Shown: piece by piece, positions 51,426 to 61,514 of the stretch
Layout: every line of letters begins with the position of its first letter
Numbering within the stretch: the first letter of the stretch is position 1
Assembly (NCBI GenBank): GCA_050011775.1
Contig: JBEKIL010000001.1
Location: 1-64,000 of the forward strand
Direction: 5' to 3'
DNA: 64,000 nt
From: CAVZMI01 sp050011775
Lineage (GTDB): Bacteria > Bacteroidota > Ignavibacteria > UBA10030 > CAVZMI01
Program-made: the position numbers and the translations under genes
The notes under the pieces: generated by a model
Database searches by the model: none
The model's input: only the letters and a program-made list of their open reading frames with translations
Told to the model about the DNA's origin: nothing

Positions 51426-53999
51426 TTAATAACTATCCACAAGGCTGATAATTTTCAATGATTGTTCGAAATCTATCCGACCCAGCCCCGTTGAAACTGT
51501 AATTAGTTTCTTCACTCCGGGTAGCAGGTCAAAATAGTTGTCCGAATAAAATCCCTTATCATCCTTACAGGTCATATATACATTCTTTGCAAGTGTGTTT
51601 GTCATTAGTTCAACCGCATATCCGGAGGGAGTTCCTCGAATCATGGTAATAAATTCCGGCTTTTTGAGTTCCAGATCTTTTGGAGATTCAAAATATGTGT
51701 TTTTCTCTGCAAGAATTTCTTCTCCTTTTTTCAAGCGTGATACAAGTACTAAACCGGATTCGTTTTCTTCCCCTATCAGCGATCGCTTTTCCATACTTGC
51801 GGCGACGTACGAAGTATCGGATTTTACGCTCACCGGAATCGACTGCTGAAACACAACCGTTCCGTCAAATTTCATGACGGAAATATCCAGTACGGCGTCA
51901 ACGGTTTTCAGAATATCGGATACAATGAAAAATTCAACGCTGTCTTCCGACACGACCGGTGAAACTATTATTGGTGCATATGATTCCTTTGCTGTATAGT
52001 GCAGCGCTTTCCAACGCCCATAATAATCAATACTCGACCATGAGGCGACGGGCCAGGAATCATCGATTTGCCAGTACAGGCTGCCCATGCAATACGGCAT
52101 CGCACGACGATGGGCTTCCATAGCCACTTTCACTCCTTCGGCCTGCAGCACCTGGTTAACATATACAAATGAAGAAAAATCCTTCGGCTCGCGATACCAC
52201 CGATCCATATATCGCTGGATCAGGCGATTTCCGTATTCTTTGTCATTTCTTTCATCGGCCATACAGCGCTGGTGTGAGAGCATCACCTCGGAATGGAGTT
52301 GCCGGTCGTCCGGTTTTGCGTATTTTTCAATAGTCGACAATTCCGGATACGATTGAAATCCATATTCGCTCACAAATCTGGCCAGATTCGAAGTAAAGCT
52401 TTCAAACGGTTCCTTCCCATGCCACACTCCCCAATAATGAATATCTCCTTCGCCGTTTGGAATATTTTTAAATCCGGCGCTCGGACTGGTGGGGTGATAA
52501 TACCGGGCCGAATCTGCTTCATGCAATGCCGAAGGAATCACGTTGTAGAAAAGTTTCTCCGAGTTTCGCTCAAAGACGCTCTGCGTCTTTTTATCGTACA
52601 TTTCTTTCCATCCCCATTGGTTCCACCCAATTTCATTCTCGTTATTGCCACAATACAATGCCACGCATGCATGGTTGCGAATTCGAACGATATTGTCGAC
52701 GATTTCATTCCGGACATTTGCCAAGAATTCATCATCGCCCGGATACATTGCGCAGGCAAACATCATTTCCTGCCAGACTAGAATTCCATAACGATCACAG
52801 AGATCGTAGAACTGATCATTCTCATAGATCCCCCCTCCCCATACGCGCAGCATATTCATATGCGCTTCCGCTGCAGATCGAATGATATGTTCATAGCGTT
52901 CTTTTGTCACACGATTTTGAAAATTATCCTGAGGAACATAATTCGCCCCCTTCATGAATACAGGAATCCCGTTCAATCTGATATACATACTTGTCCCACC
53001 CGTGTCTTTCTCCCTGACCACCTCGACCGACCGAATACCAAGTTTTGTCTTGTATTCCTCCTGATTCCCGGAATTGTTTTCCACAACGGCATGATATGTA
53101 TAGAGATATTGTTCACCCAGTCCATTTGTCCACCAGAGCCTCGGATTATCCAGATGACCTTTCACATCGGCTTTATTAATACCCGGCAGGAGATCAATAA
53201 TATCTGTTGACAGCTTCCGACCATCCATGTAGATCGAGAGAGTGACCTGTTGTTTTTTATCGGAGATAAGATTAATGACAGAAACAATATTTGCGCCGTC
53301 GGCAGAAACATTTTTTTGTTGAATGTGGATATTCTTTATCTTAAAACTGCTCCAGGCTTCGATGGATACCGGACGCCAGATGCCGCAGGTGATCAACCGG
53401 GGACCCCAGTCCCACCCATAATGGAACTGCGCCTTTCGTGAATACATGGCGATTTTCACATCCGCCTGATCGTTATTTGAAAAAGCCTGAAGCTCAAACG
53501 GGGCAGATCTGTATTTCGGTAAATTTTCATCGAAGACATTCCTGAAAAGGATAGTAATGCGATTCCCCTGAACGTGCAGGATACTTTTACAGTTTACACG
53601 CCAGGTCCGGAACATATTATCCGTTTTCAAGATTAGCGAATCGTTCAGAGTCACCTCTGCATAGGTATCCAATCCTTCAAAAACAAGCTCGACAACTTCT
53701 TTCTTCAGAATTTCAGCCGGTATATTAAACACCGTTTCATAGATCCAATTATTCTCGCCAATCCACTGAAGTGAGTGCTCGTTTACGCCAAAGAATGGGT
53801 CGGGGATCAACCCATTCTTCAGCAGATCGGTATGGACGCAACCCGGCACTTCGGCCGGATACCATTGTCCGGTTCCTTCCTGTTTAAATTTCCATTGATC
53901 GTATATCTCTACCTTCATAGGATATTCAGCGGCTGTTATAACAGAGTATTCTGCAATCATTAGGATAGCAATGCATATACAGATAATAATGGTTCTCAT
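51426..53999 (-). CDS. GH2 beta-mannosidase
   Basis: Beta-mannosidase releases mannose from the non-reducing ends of mannooligosaccharides. The 857-residue protein has a signal peptide (about 1-24), sugar-binding and Ig-like GH2 domains, and a catalytic barrel with 'LRVWGGGIYENDQFYDLCD', 'GNNENEIGW' (acid/base E454) and 'FVSEYGFQSYP' (nucleophile E545). 'NNWIYETVFNIP' and 'CVHTDLLKNGLIPDP' are typical of the mannosidase branch. It is the first gene of the mannan cluster on the minus strand. The ATG lacks a clear ribosome site. Confidence 0.95.
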   Translation of the reverse strand: MRTIIICICIAILMIAEYSVITAAEYPMKVEIYDQWKFKQEGTGQWYPAEVPGCVHTDLLKNGLIPDPFFGVNEHSLQWIGENNWIYETVFNIPAEILKKEVVELVFEGLDTYAEVTLNDSLILKTDNMFRTWRVNCKSILHVQGNRITILFRNVFDENLPKYRSAPFELQAFSNNDQADVKIAMYSRKAQFHYGWDWGPRLITCGIWRPVSIEAWSSFKIKNIHIQQKNVSADGANIVSVINLISDKKQQVTLSIYMDGRKLSTDIIDLLPGINKADVKGHLDNPRLWWTNGLGEQYLYTYHAVVENNSGNQEEYKTKLGIRSVEVVREKDTGGTSMYIRLNGIPVFMKGANYVPQDNFQNRVTKERYEHIIRSAAEAHMNMLRVWGGGIYENDQFYDLCDRYGILVWQEMMFACAMYPGDDEFLANVRNEIVDNIVRIRNHACVALYCGNNENEIGWNQWGWKEMYDKKTQSVFERNSEKLFYNVIPSALHEADSARYYHPTSPSAGFKNIPNGEGDIHYWGVWHGKEPFESFTSNLARFVSEYGFQSYPELSTIEKYAKPDDRQLHSEVMLSHQRCMADERNDKEYGNRLIQRYMDRWYREPKDFSSFVYVNQVLQAEGVKVAMEAHRRAMPYCMGSLYWQIDDSWPVASWSSIDYYGRWKALHYTAKESYAPIIVSPVVSEDSVEFFIVSDILKTVDAVLDISVMKFDGTVVFQQSIPVSVKSDTSYVAASMEKRSLIGEENESGLVLVSRLKKGEEILAEKNTYFESPKDLELKKPEFITMIRGTPSGYAVELMTNTLAKNVYMTCKDDKGFYSDNYFDLLPGVKKLITVSTGLGRIDFEQSLKIISLVDSY

Positions 54000-54378
54000 G
54001 GCATTCGATGAAATTGTGAATATTTAAGTGTGCTTTACCAATTTTCATGTTCTTTACACTTCATAAAATGATACGCCATCTCTGATTGGAGCACCACGAA
54101 AAAATTAAATTAGCAAGGTTTTTATTAAGTACACAGTGACTCTGTGAGAATTCTTGCCTTCAAGATACAATCAAAGATTTCTTGATTCAAGAGCTTATCG
54201 CCGAGTTTATATTGGATAACATTATAAATGTAAGCGATATATTATAAAACGGCAGCTATAGAATGTGAACTAAAACCTTGCAAATTTAAGGAGTATATAT
54301 TACCTTAACTTTCGATTTTATCGGTATGTCATTTAAAAGCGTAGAGCCTTCGTTATTTTTCGTCATAGAAAATCAATC
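54000..54378. promoter_or_regulatory. Divergent promoter region between mannan and arabinose clusters
   Basis: This 379-base AT-rich gap separates minus-strand GH2 from the plus-strand esterase gene, so it must hold both promoters. A short inverted repeat, cacag (54132-54136) with ctgtg (54142-54146), lies inside. I could not identify a convincing -10/-35 or -7/-33 pair, and the open frame at 54326 is out of frame with the esterase. Confidence 0.5.
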
Positions 54379-55224
54379 ATGGCAGGAAATTTATCCCTTC
54401 TACTTAAATCGTTTCTTGCACTTGGTATCGCTGCAACTGCTTGTTCACAGAATATCGCCGATTCCATTGAAACGAGTGATCGGCTGCAGCAACTTCCTGT
54501 TCAAACGATCATACCGACCACATTTTTCTCGAAATTCGTATCAGACAGCATTCGTCTCGATATCAGTTTGCCGGCGAGCTATAACCAGGATACTACGAAA
54601 ATCTATCCGGTTATCTATTTGACCGATGAATACTGGCGTCGGGATGCACATGAGATCATTCATGATATGAGTCAGGAAAAAGAATTGCCGGAAGTAATCA
54701 TTGTCGGTATCGGTTATCCTGATGGGTACGATTTCAATACTATACGTGTACGCGATCTCGTAGAAAATGCCGATATGTTTCTAACATGTATTAAAGATGA
54801 AATCATTCCTTATGTTGAAAAAACTTATCGCGCTGCTAATCTGAAAAGAACCCTGTGGGGAGCTTCGCTGGGTGGATACTTTATCATTTATGCATTCACC
54901 GAACATATAAAAGTAGGCAAACTTTTTACCAATTACATCGGTGCCAGCGTCGTATTAAATCCCCGGTTTGAACATGTCGATCTCCTCAAGAATGAGCAAC
55001 TGCTCTGGGAAACAACCAGGGAACTTCCCGTGAACCTTTATCTGACTGTCGGAGAACTGGAAGATCGCTCAATGATTAAATCATATACTCAAATTGCGGA
55101 TGCAATCTATTCTCACGATTACAAAAAATTAAGATTTGAGTACGAAATTATTCCGGAGAAAGATCATATAACAGTATGGAAGCCATCCTTGCTGGGAGGA
55201 CTCAGAAAGTTTTTAAATGACTAA
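54379..55224 (+). CDS. Putative lipoprotein esterase (alpha/beta hydrolase, CE1/esterase-D-like)
   Basis: The 281-residue protein has a lipoprotein-type leader (C22 after AATA) and the fold of the putative-esterase family that includes feruloyl and acetyl esterases. It shows 'YPVIYLTDEYWRR', 'VIIVGIGYPDGYDFN', the nucleophile elbow 'GASLGG' (S163), an acid in the 'LTVGELEDRS' region and a C-terminal His in 'EKDHITVW'. Ferulic or acetyl esters on arabinan or arabinoxylan are plausible substrates given GH51 directly downstream. The ATG at 54379 has no strong ribosome site, but it is the earliest start that gives a proper leader. Confidence 0.78.
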   Translation: MAGNLSLLLKSFLALGIAATACSQNIADSIETSDRLQQLPVQTIIPTTFFSKFVSDSIRLDISLPASYNQDTTKIYPVIYLTDEYWRRDAHEIIHDMSQEKELPEVIIVGIGYPDGYDFNTIRVRDLVENADMFLTCIKDEIIPYVEKTYRAANLKRTLWGASLGGYFIIYAFTEHIKVGKLFTNYIGASVVLNPRFEHVDLLKNEQLLWETTRELPVNLYLTVGELEDRSMIKSYTQIADAIYSHDYKKLRFEYEIIPEKDHITVWKPSLLGGLRKFLND

Positions 55225-55248
55225 ATGTTATCAAATAGCGAGCGTACA

Positions 55249-57237
55249 ATGAAAAAGATTATTATTCTCTTCACATTGATATTCTGTTGTGTATTGAGCT
55301 TAAAGGCTCAAGTTCATGAGTGCAAATTGATCGTCGATGCCTCTGACTTGAGGTTCAAAATCAATAAAAACATTTACGGGCATTTTTCGGAACACCTTGG
55401 TAATTGTATTTACGGAGGCTTTTGGGTTGGAGAAAACTCAAGGATTCCTAATACTCTCGGCATTAGAAATGACGTCGTTGAAGCATTAAAACGAGTCAAG
55501 ATTCCGGTACTGCGATGGCCCGGCGGATGTTTTGCAGATGAGTATCACTGGAAAGACGGTATCGGTTCACGAGACAAACGCCCTACAATGATCAACACCA
55601 ATTGGGGCGGCGTAACGGAGGATAATAGCTTCGGCACTCATGAGTTTATGGAGCTGTGCAGACAACTGGGATGCGAACCATATATAACGGGGAACATCGG
55701 AAGCGGGACGGTCCAAGAACTCGCGCAATGGGTCGAATATGTCAATTCCGATAATGTGAGCCCTATGACGGACTTACGCAGGAAGAACGGAAGGGATAAA
55801 TCGTGGGGAGTAAAATACTGGGGGATGGGAAATGAAGCCTGGGGCTGCGGCGGCAATATGAGACCGGAATTCTATGCCGACCAGGTCCGAAAATACGGAA
55901 CATACTGCCGCGACTATGGAAATAACAGAGTGTTCAAAATTGCCTGCGGTCCCTCCGACAACGATTATCAATGGACAGAGATGTTGATGAAAAATGCCGA
56001 TGGGTATATGAACGGATTATCTTTGCACCATTACTCGTTCAATGATAGAAAAATCGCAACGGACTTCGATGAGTCCGGATGGTTCGATGTCCTGCAAAAG
56101 ACTCTGATGATGGATGAATATATAACAAAGCACAGTGCTATTATGGACAAATATGATCCAAATAAGAAGGTGGCATTGATTATCGATGAATGGGGTACTT
56201 GGTACGGTATCGAACCCGGAACCAATCCCGCTTTTCTATATCAGCAGAATACGATGCGCGATGCAGTAACCACAGCATGCAACCTGAATATCTTTAATAA
56301 TCACTGTGACCGCGTCCGGATGGCAAACTTAGCGCAGATTATCAACGTGCTTCAGTCGATGATTCTTACAAAGGACGATAAGATTATTCTCACTCCTACA
56401 TACCACGTTTTCGATATGTTTAAGGTTCATCAGAATGCCATGCGGGTTCAGACGACAATTGAGTCCCCGGATTATGTCCTCGGCGAAAAAAAACTTCCGG
56501 CTGTCAATTGTTCCGCTTCCATTGATGATGCCGGTAAACTCCACATCTCTCTGTGCAACATTGACCCTAAATCTCACCAGCGAATCTCCTGTGAATTATT
56601 AAGGTTTAATGCAACTGGTGGATCAGGACAGATCCTCACCTCAAAAGAAATGAACGCACATAACTCTTTTGATCGACCGGATATTGTTGTACCCGGAAAA
56701 TTTTCAGATTTCAAATTAAGCAGCAAAGGTCTTGAAATTATTCTTCCGCCGATGTCGGTTGTCGTACTTGAGCTGGAAGGAAAATATGAAATGCCTCCTG
56801 CTCTTGAAATCAAGAATCCCAAGCCGGGAATCAATTACACATATTACGAAGGCAGATGGGAAAAACTTCCAAACTTCGATTTACTTTCTCCGAAGCGTTC
56901 AGGCACAATCGAACAATTTTTAATTCCCAAAGAAAATTCCGATGAGAATTTTGCGGTCCGATACGACGGTTATATTAATATTCCTTCTGACGGCCTATAT
57001 ACCTTCTATGTAATTTCAGATGACGGAGCCGATTTATTGATTGATAAAAACTTGATCGTTGACAATGATGGGCAACATGCGCCGCAGGAGCAATCGGGAA
57101 CAGTCGTTTTAAAGGCCGGTTTCCATGAAATCAAGGTCTCATTTTTTCAGGGACCCGGCGGTAAGACGCTCGACACAAGCATCGAAGGTCCTGATATGAC
57201 AAAACAGATTATTCCGGCAAACGTGCTATTTCATTGA
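55249..57237 (+). CDS. GH51 alpha-L-arabinofuranosidase with C-terminal PA14 domain
   Basis: GH51 releases L-arabinose from arabinan and arabinoxylan. From the ATG at 55249, which starts a good signal peptide (1-20, ending LKA); an earlier in-frame ATG at 55225 adds a polar leader. The protein has 662 residues: catalytic barrel with 'RWPGGCFADEYHWKDGIG', 'GMGNEAWGCGG' (acid/base E196) and 'IIDEWGTWYG' (nucleophile E314), the C-terminal beta-sandwich, then a PA14 module (about 525-660, 'GLYTFYVISDDGADLLID'). The esterase gene ends 24 bases earlier. It feeds L-arabinose to the downstream ara genes. Confidence 0.93.
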   Translation: MKKIIILFTLIFCCVLSLKAQVHECKLIVDASDLRFKINKNIYGHFSEHLGNCIYGGFWVGENSRIPNTLGIRNDVVEALKRVKIPVLRWPGGCFADEYHWKDGIGSRDKRPTMINTNWGGVTEDNSFGTHEFMELCRQLGCEPYITGNIGSGTVQELAQWVEYVNSDNVSPMTDLRRKNGRDKSWGVKYWGMGNEAWGCGGNMRPEFYADQVRKYGTYCRDYGNNRVFKIACGPSDNDYQWTEMLMKNADGYMNGLSLHHYSFNDRKIATDFDESGWFDVLQKTLMMDEYITKHSAIMDKYDPNKKVALIIDEWGTWYGIEPGTNPAFLYQQNTMRDAVTTACNLNIFNNHCDRVRMANLAQIINVLQSMILTKDDKIILTPTYHVFDMFKVHQNAMRVQTTIESPDYVLGEKKLPAVNCSASIDDAGKLHISLCNIDPKSHQRISCELLRFNATGGSGQILTSKEMNAHNSFDRPDIVVPGKFSDFKLSSKGLEIILPPMSVVVLELEGKYEMPPALEIKNPKPGINYTYYEGRWEKLPNFDLLSPKRSGTIEQFLIPKENSDENFAVRYDGYINIPSDGLYTFYVISDDGADLLIDKNLIVDNDGQHAPQEQSGTVVLKAGFHEIKVSFFQGPGGKTLDTSIEGPDMTKQIIPANVLFH

Positions 57238-57257
57238 CCCACGTGTATCTCTTAACG

Positions 57258-58373
57258 ATGAATATGAAAATAAAAAAAACTTTACAGTCCGCCGCATGTG
57301 TGCTTGTGATATTTCACATCGGTGCCTGTTCATCTTACTTTACAAAACATGAGGTCGGGTACACCGGAATCATAGATTCCGATGATTTATATATTCAATA
57401 TGTAGGCAGGTTCGATTTTTCTAATCCAAAAAAAGTCATATATGATTGGCCAGGTGTATACATATGTGCAAAATTTGAAGGAACAAGTTGTTCCATTCGA
57501 TTGAACGATCATAAGAACGAGTATGCAATCATTATCGATCATCGTGCGCCAAGATTATTAAAAACAGACTCGTTAACGATTTATCAAGTTGCATCCAGTT
57601 TAGCCGATTCGATTCCTCATACAATTACAATTCAAAAACGAACCGAGACATTTGTCGGCAGGGGCGAATTCGAGGGATTTATCCTCGACAGAGGAAAAGA
57701 GCTTGTACCACCCGATAAACGTCCTGATCGCCGGATTGAGTTCATAGGGAATTCTATTACCTGCGGATACGGAGTAGAGGGGGAGAGCCCCGATAGTCAT
57801 TTCAGTGTCGAAACAGAAAATTCGTGTATGTCGTACGCAGCAATCACTGCCAGAGCGTTGAATGCCGATTATTTCTTGATATCATATTCCGGCAGAGGCG
57901 TCGTGCGCAACTACGGCGATGTTAATACCACATCACCGGATCCGATGCCCAGTCTTTATGACCGCACCTGTTTTTACGATTCAACACAAAAATGGAATTT
58001 TGCCAGATGGATTCCGCAAGCAGTCGTCATTAATCTAGGTACGAACGATTTTTCAACTCAGCCCTACCCCGACAAGAAAGTGTTTCAGGATGCTTATGCC
58101 CTGCTGATCTACCGGGTACGCTCATTATATACCGGCGTGACCATGTTCTGTCTTTGTGGGCCGATGATCGGAGAACCATGTTCAGGTTATATCAAAGAGG
58201 TTGTCGAACAGCAGCAAAAAAAGAGTGGAGACAACGATATATTTTTCATTGAAATAAAAGAGAGTGTATTGACAGATGCGGATTGGGGCTGCGACCATCA
58301 CCCGAATGTTCATGGGATGAGCAAGATGGCAGACATTATTGTCCCTGTCATCAGGCTAAGAATGAACTGGTAA
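57258..58373 (+). CDS. CE2-type acetylesterase (two-domain SGNH hydrolase), lipoprotein
   Basis: CE2 enzymes deacetylate xylan or other plant glycans. The protein has 371 residues from the ATG at 57258; a second ATG two codons on is equally possible, and an upstream TTG overlapping the GH51 stop is less likely. A lipoprotein leader ends IGAC. Residues about 38-150 form the CE2 jelly roll. The SGNH domain has 'FIGNSITCGYG' (S166), 'SYSGRGVVRNYG', 'NLGTNDFS' and 'GCDHHPNVHG'. Order and length fit CE2. It follows GH51 by 20 bases, suggesting joint action on acetylated, arabinosylated polymer. Confidence 0.85.
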   Translation: MNMKIKKTLQSAACVLVIFHIGACSSYFTKHEVGYTGIIDSDDLYIQYVGRFDFSNPKKVIYDWPGVYICAKFEGTSCSIRLNDHKNEYAIIIDHRAPRLLKTDSLTIYQVASSLADSIPHTITIQKRTETFVGRGEFEGFILDRGKELVPPDKRPDRRIEFIGNSITCGYGVEGESPDSHFSVETENSCMSYAAITARALNADYFLISYSGRGVVRNYGDVNTTSPDPMPSLYDRTCFYDSTQKWNFARWIPQAVVINLGTNDFSTQPYPDKKVFQDAYALLIYRVRSLYTGVTMFCLCGPMIGEPCSGYIKEVVEQQQKKSGDNDIFFIEIKESVLTDADWGCDHHPNVHGMSKMADIIVPVIRLRMNW

Positions 58374-58459
58374 ACAGTGGAAATGTAATTATAAAGTGTG
58401 TATATTAAAATTTATTCGACATATGTCATAAGCAACTTACCCTTCATTGTTACCATTAT

Positions 58460-58478
58460 CTCTTGATAAGAGCTTTTT
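58460..58478 (+). terminator. Weak hairpin with T run after the CE2 gene
   Basis: ctctt (58460-58464) pairs with aagag (58468-58472), followed by cttttt. The stem is short, so this is a weak candidate terminator. The gap continues for 90 bases before galM and contains tatata-type sequence that could be a promoter for the catabolic genes. Confidence 0.35.
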
Positions 58479-58567
58479 GTCCATGAAAAATTAGCGCCTT
58501 AACAGATATTAAAAAGAATTAAATTCTCGTGGGACAATATATATAAACATTCTTGAAGGGACCGATA

Positions 58568-59707
58568 ATGAAAAAACGAATTTTTTATTCTGCTGTTACA
58601 ATAGCAGTTCTAACAATCCTATCATGTACTCACAATAAAAACGGAAAATCTATGATCGAGACAACTCTCTATGGGAAACTACCGGATGGCCGTGAGGTTT
58701 ATCAATATACGCTGACGAACAGCGCCGGCAGTAAAGTAAAAATCATTAATTTTGGAGCGGCAGTAACATCACTGGAGGTCCCGGATCGCAACGGAAAACT
58801 CGAGGATGTAGTCCTTGGCTATGATTCACTCCAGGGTTATATAAGCTGTAAGTCATACCTGGGTGTCATCGTCGGGCGATATGGGAATCGCATTGCAAAA
58901 GGTCGGATCCAGTTAGATGGAAAGACATATCAGCTAACGGTGAATGATGGAGAGAATCACCTTCACGGAGGGAAACTCGGATTCGAAAAAAGACTCTGGG
59001 ATGCAAAGGTTGTGAAAGAAAGCAACGATCCTTCCCTCGAGCTCACCTACGTCGACCCTGAGGGTGAAGAAGGTTATCCGGGGAAAGTCACCATGACAGT
59101 AACGTATACATGGACGGAGAAAAACGAACTGCGCATCGAGTACAGAGGAACAACAGACAAAACAACCATACTCAATCCTACACATCATTCATATTTCAAT
59201 TTATCAGGTTCGCCTGCGAATCCAATCCTGGACAACCTCCTGACAATTGAAGCTGATTCCATCACACCGGTGGATAAGGGACTCATTACGACCGGAAAGT
59301 ATATGAATGTGGCAAATACACCGATGGATTTTCGTGTTCCCACAGCAATCGGTTCTCACATTAATGATCAATATGAGCAGTTGATATTTGGAAAAGGATA
59401 CGATCACAATTGGGTTCTGAGAAACTTCAATGGCAAAGTCCGCAAGGTTGCAGAATTGTATGAACCGAAGAGCGGCCGTCTCATGACTATGTACACCGAT
59501 CAGCCGGGACTCCAATTCTATTCCGGCAATTTCCTTGATGGAACGATTAAAGGGAAAAAAGGAATCGCATATCAACATAGAACAGGTCTTTGCCTTGAAT
59601 CCCAATGTTATCCCGATTCGCCGAATAAGCCGGAATTTCCTTCTGTCGTCCTGAAGCCGGGCGGCGTCTATCGTCAAACGACTATTTACCAATTCTCGAC
59701 AAAATAA
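58568..59707 (+). CDS. galM: Aldose 1-epimerase (mutarotase), lipoprotein
   Basis: Mutarotase interconverts alpha and beta anomers of free sugars such as arabinose or galactose. The 379-residue protein starts at the ATG 58568 with GAAGGG seven bases before it. A lipoprotein leader ends LTILSC, so it acts in the periplasm. Family motifs are 'NFGAAVTSLEVPD', 'GVIVGRYGNRIAKG', 'ENHLHGG' (His), 'NPTHHSYFNLSG' (His) and 'GLCLESQCYPDSPN' (catalytic Glu). It precedes the symporter by 19 bases and would supply the anomer that the transporter prefers. Confidence 0.94.
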   Translation: MKKRIFYSAVTIAVLTILSCTHNKNGKSMIETTLYGKLPDGREVYQYTLTNSAGSKVKIINFGAAVTSLEVPDRNGKLEDVVLGYDSLQGYISCKSYLGVIVGRYGNRIAKGRIQLDGKTYQLTVNDGENHLHGGKLGFEKRLWDAKVVKESNDPSLELTYVDPEGEEGYPGKVTMTVTYTWTEKNELRIEYRGTTDKTTILNPTHHSYFNLSGSPANPILDNLLTIEADSITPVDKGLITTGKYMNVANTPMDFRVPTAIGSHINDQYEQLIFGKGYDHNWVLRNFNGKVRKVAELYEPKSGRLMTMYTDQPGLQFYSGNFLDGTIKGKKGIAYQHRTGLCLESQCYPDSPNKPEFPSVVLKPGGVYRQTTIYQFSTK

Positions 59708-59726
59708 CAAACTGGAGAATACTTAC

Positions 59727-61511
59727 ATGGGTGCATTACAAACTCTGGACTGGGTTGCGATTGCAGCATATTTCAGTATTCTGCTCTGCGTAGCATGGTG
59801 GGTTGTCAGAAAAGGCAAGGATGAAGCAGCCGACTACTTTCTGGCCGGACGTAATCTGAGTTGGTGGATCATTGGTGCTTCGATCTTCGCATCGAACATA
59901 GGATCCGAACATATCGTAGGACTTGCCGGATCCGGTGCCAGGGATGGCGTCACAATGGCGCATTACGAATTCCATGCATGGTGCCTGCTGGTGCTCGCCT
60001 GGATATTTGTCCCCTTTTATGCGCGCTCGATGGTCTTTACCATGCCGGAGTTTCTTGAACGCCGATTCTCAACGGCTTCGCGTTACGTTCTCTCGATTGT
60101 CTCACTGGTGACATTTATCGTTACAAAAATTGCGGTTGGTATTTTCGCCGGAGGCGTCGTCTTTGCCACTCTGTTGCCAGAATTGCAGTTGACGATTGGA
60201 GGACTTGTCATTGATAGCTTCTGGATCGGTTCCGTGCTTGTCATTGCGATGACGGGACTTTACACTGCACTGGGAGGCATGCGAGCAGTCGCGTATAATG
60301 ACGCAGTACAGGTCACGATCCTGATTGGAGGTTCCGTTATATTGACAATTTATGGTCTGATCACATTGGGCGGCTGGAGTCAATTGAAAGCCATTTGCGG
60401 ATCGGAAATGTTCAACCTCTGGAAACCGCTTACACCTCCGGGCGTGGAAAGCACATGGGCACCAGTGATGGTGAAAAACACCGGCGGAGAGCTTGTAAAA
60501 CAAGCCTGGTACTTTAATGGCAATTTTCCATGGCTTGGAATGGCGATTTGTGCACCTGTCATCGGTCTCTGGTACTGGTGCACGGATCAATATATAGTTC
60601 AGCGTGCATTGGGCGCTCCGAACGAGAAAATTGCACGACGCGGAAGCATCTTTGCCGCTGTTCTTAAATTATTACCAGTGTACCTCTTTATTATTCCCGG
60701 CCTGATTTGCTTTGCACTCGCAAAGAGCGGTAAAGTTCCCGGTCTCGAAATTGTGTACAATCCGGCGACAGGTAAGGCTACTTCTCACGCACAGGCTGCT
60801 TTTCCGCTGATGATTCAATATCTTCTGCCGACAGGTCTCCGCGGTATCGTCGTTGCCGGATTACTCTCGGCATTGATGGGATCGCTCGCCGGTGTGTTTA
60901 ATGCTTGCTCAACGCTCTTCACAGTTGACATTTACACGAAACTCCGCCCTAAAGCAAGTCAGCACCAGATCGTCCGTATGGGCCGGACCGCCACAATCGT
61001 AATGGTCCTGATCGCATTTGCCTGGATTCCCGTCGTCAAGGGTTCAACTGGATTGTATAACTACCTCCAGTCAATACAGGGGTATCTTGCACCTCCTATT
61101 TTTGTCGTGTTCTTTTTCGGGGTGTTTTGGAAACGTCTTAATGCGCAGGGATGCTTGTGGGCGATGATCGTTGGTTTCGTCCTTGGTCTGGGCCGGATGT
61201 TTGTGGATACACCGGTGACTCTCGGCATTGAACAAAACGGATATCCGGAAGGTTCGTTCCTGTGGATAATCAATAACATCAATTTCCAGTACTTCAGCAT
61301 TCTTATCACTCTTGTGTCGATTATTGTGATGGTTGTGGTGAGCTATTTGACCAGGCAGCCTGACTACGAGAGGATCAAGAATCTTACTTTTGCTACAACT
61401 ACCGAGGAACATCGATCTGACTCGCAGGCAAGCTGGGGTTGGCGCGAGGTTGTAACATCTATTTTTGTCTTAGCAGTCATCCTTGGTGGATATCTCTATT
61501 TTACCGGATAA
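59727..61511 (+). CDS. Sodium:solute symporter (SSS/SGLT family), probable arabinose transporter
   Basis: The 594-residue inner-membrane protein has about 14 transmembrane helices. SSS motifs include 'AADYFLAGRNLSWWIIGASIFASNIGSEHIVGLAGSGA', quoted here only in part as 'YFLAGRNLSWW' and 'SNIGSEHIVGLAG', and 'ALMGSLAGVFNACSTLFTVDIY', part of the sodium-site helix. It is of the SGLT branch for sugars. Position between mutarotase and ribulokinase (3 bases before araB) points to L-arabinose. GGAG precedes the ATG. Confidence 0.9.
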   Translation: MGALQTLDWVAIAAYFSILLCVAWWVVRKGKDEAADYFLAGRNLSWWIIGASIFASNIGSEHIVGLAGSGARDGVTMAHYEFHAWCLLVLAWIFVPFYARSMVFTMPEFLERRFSTASRYVLSIVSLVTFIVTKIAVGIFAGGVVFATLLPELQLTIGGLVIDSFWIGSVLVIAMTGLYTALGGMRAVAYNDAVQVTILIGGSVILTIYGLITLGGWSQLKAICGSEMFNLWKPLTPPGVESTWAPVMVKNTGGELVKQAWYFNGNFPWLGMAICAPVIGLWYWCTDQYIVQRALGAPNEKIARRGSIFAAVLKLLPVYLFIIPGLICFALAKSGKVPGLEIVYNPATGKATSHAQAAFPLMIQYLLPTGLRGIVVAGLLSALMGSLAGVFNACSTLFTVDIYTKLRPKASQHQIVRMGRTATIVMVLIAFAWIPVVKGSTGLYNYLQSIQGYLAPPIFVVFFFGVFWKRLNAQGCLWAMIVGFVLGLGRMFVDTPVTLGIEQNGYPEGSFLWIINNINFQYFSILITLVSIIVMVVVSYLTRQPDYERIKNLTFATTTEEHRSDSQASWGWREVVTSIFVLAVILGGYLYFTG

Positions 61512-61514
61512 GAA

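Noticed and set aside
54132..54146. cacag/ctgtg inverted repeat as a CRP-like operator
   Set aside because: Only five pairs, and similar cacag/ctgtg words occur in repeat relics elsewhere in the window.
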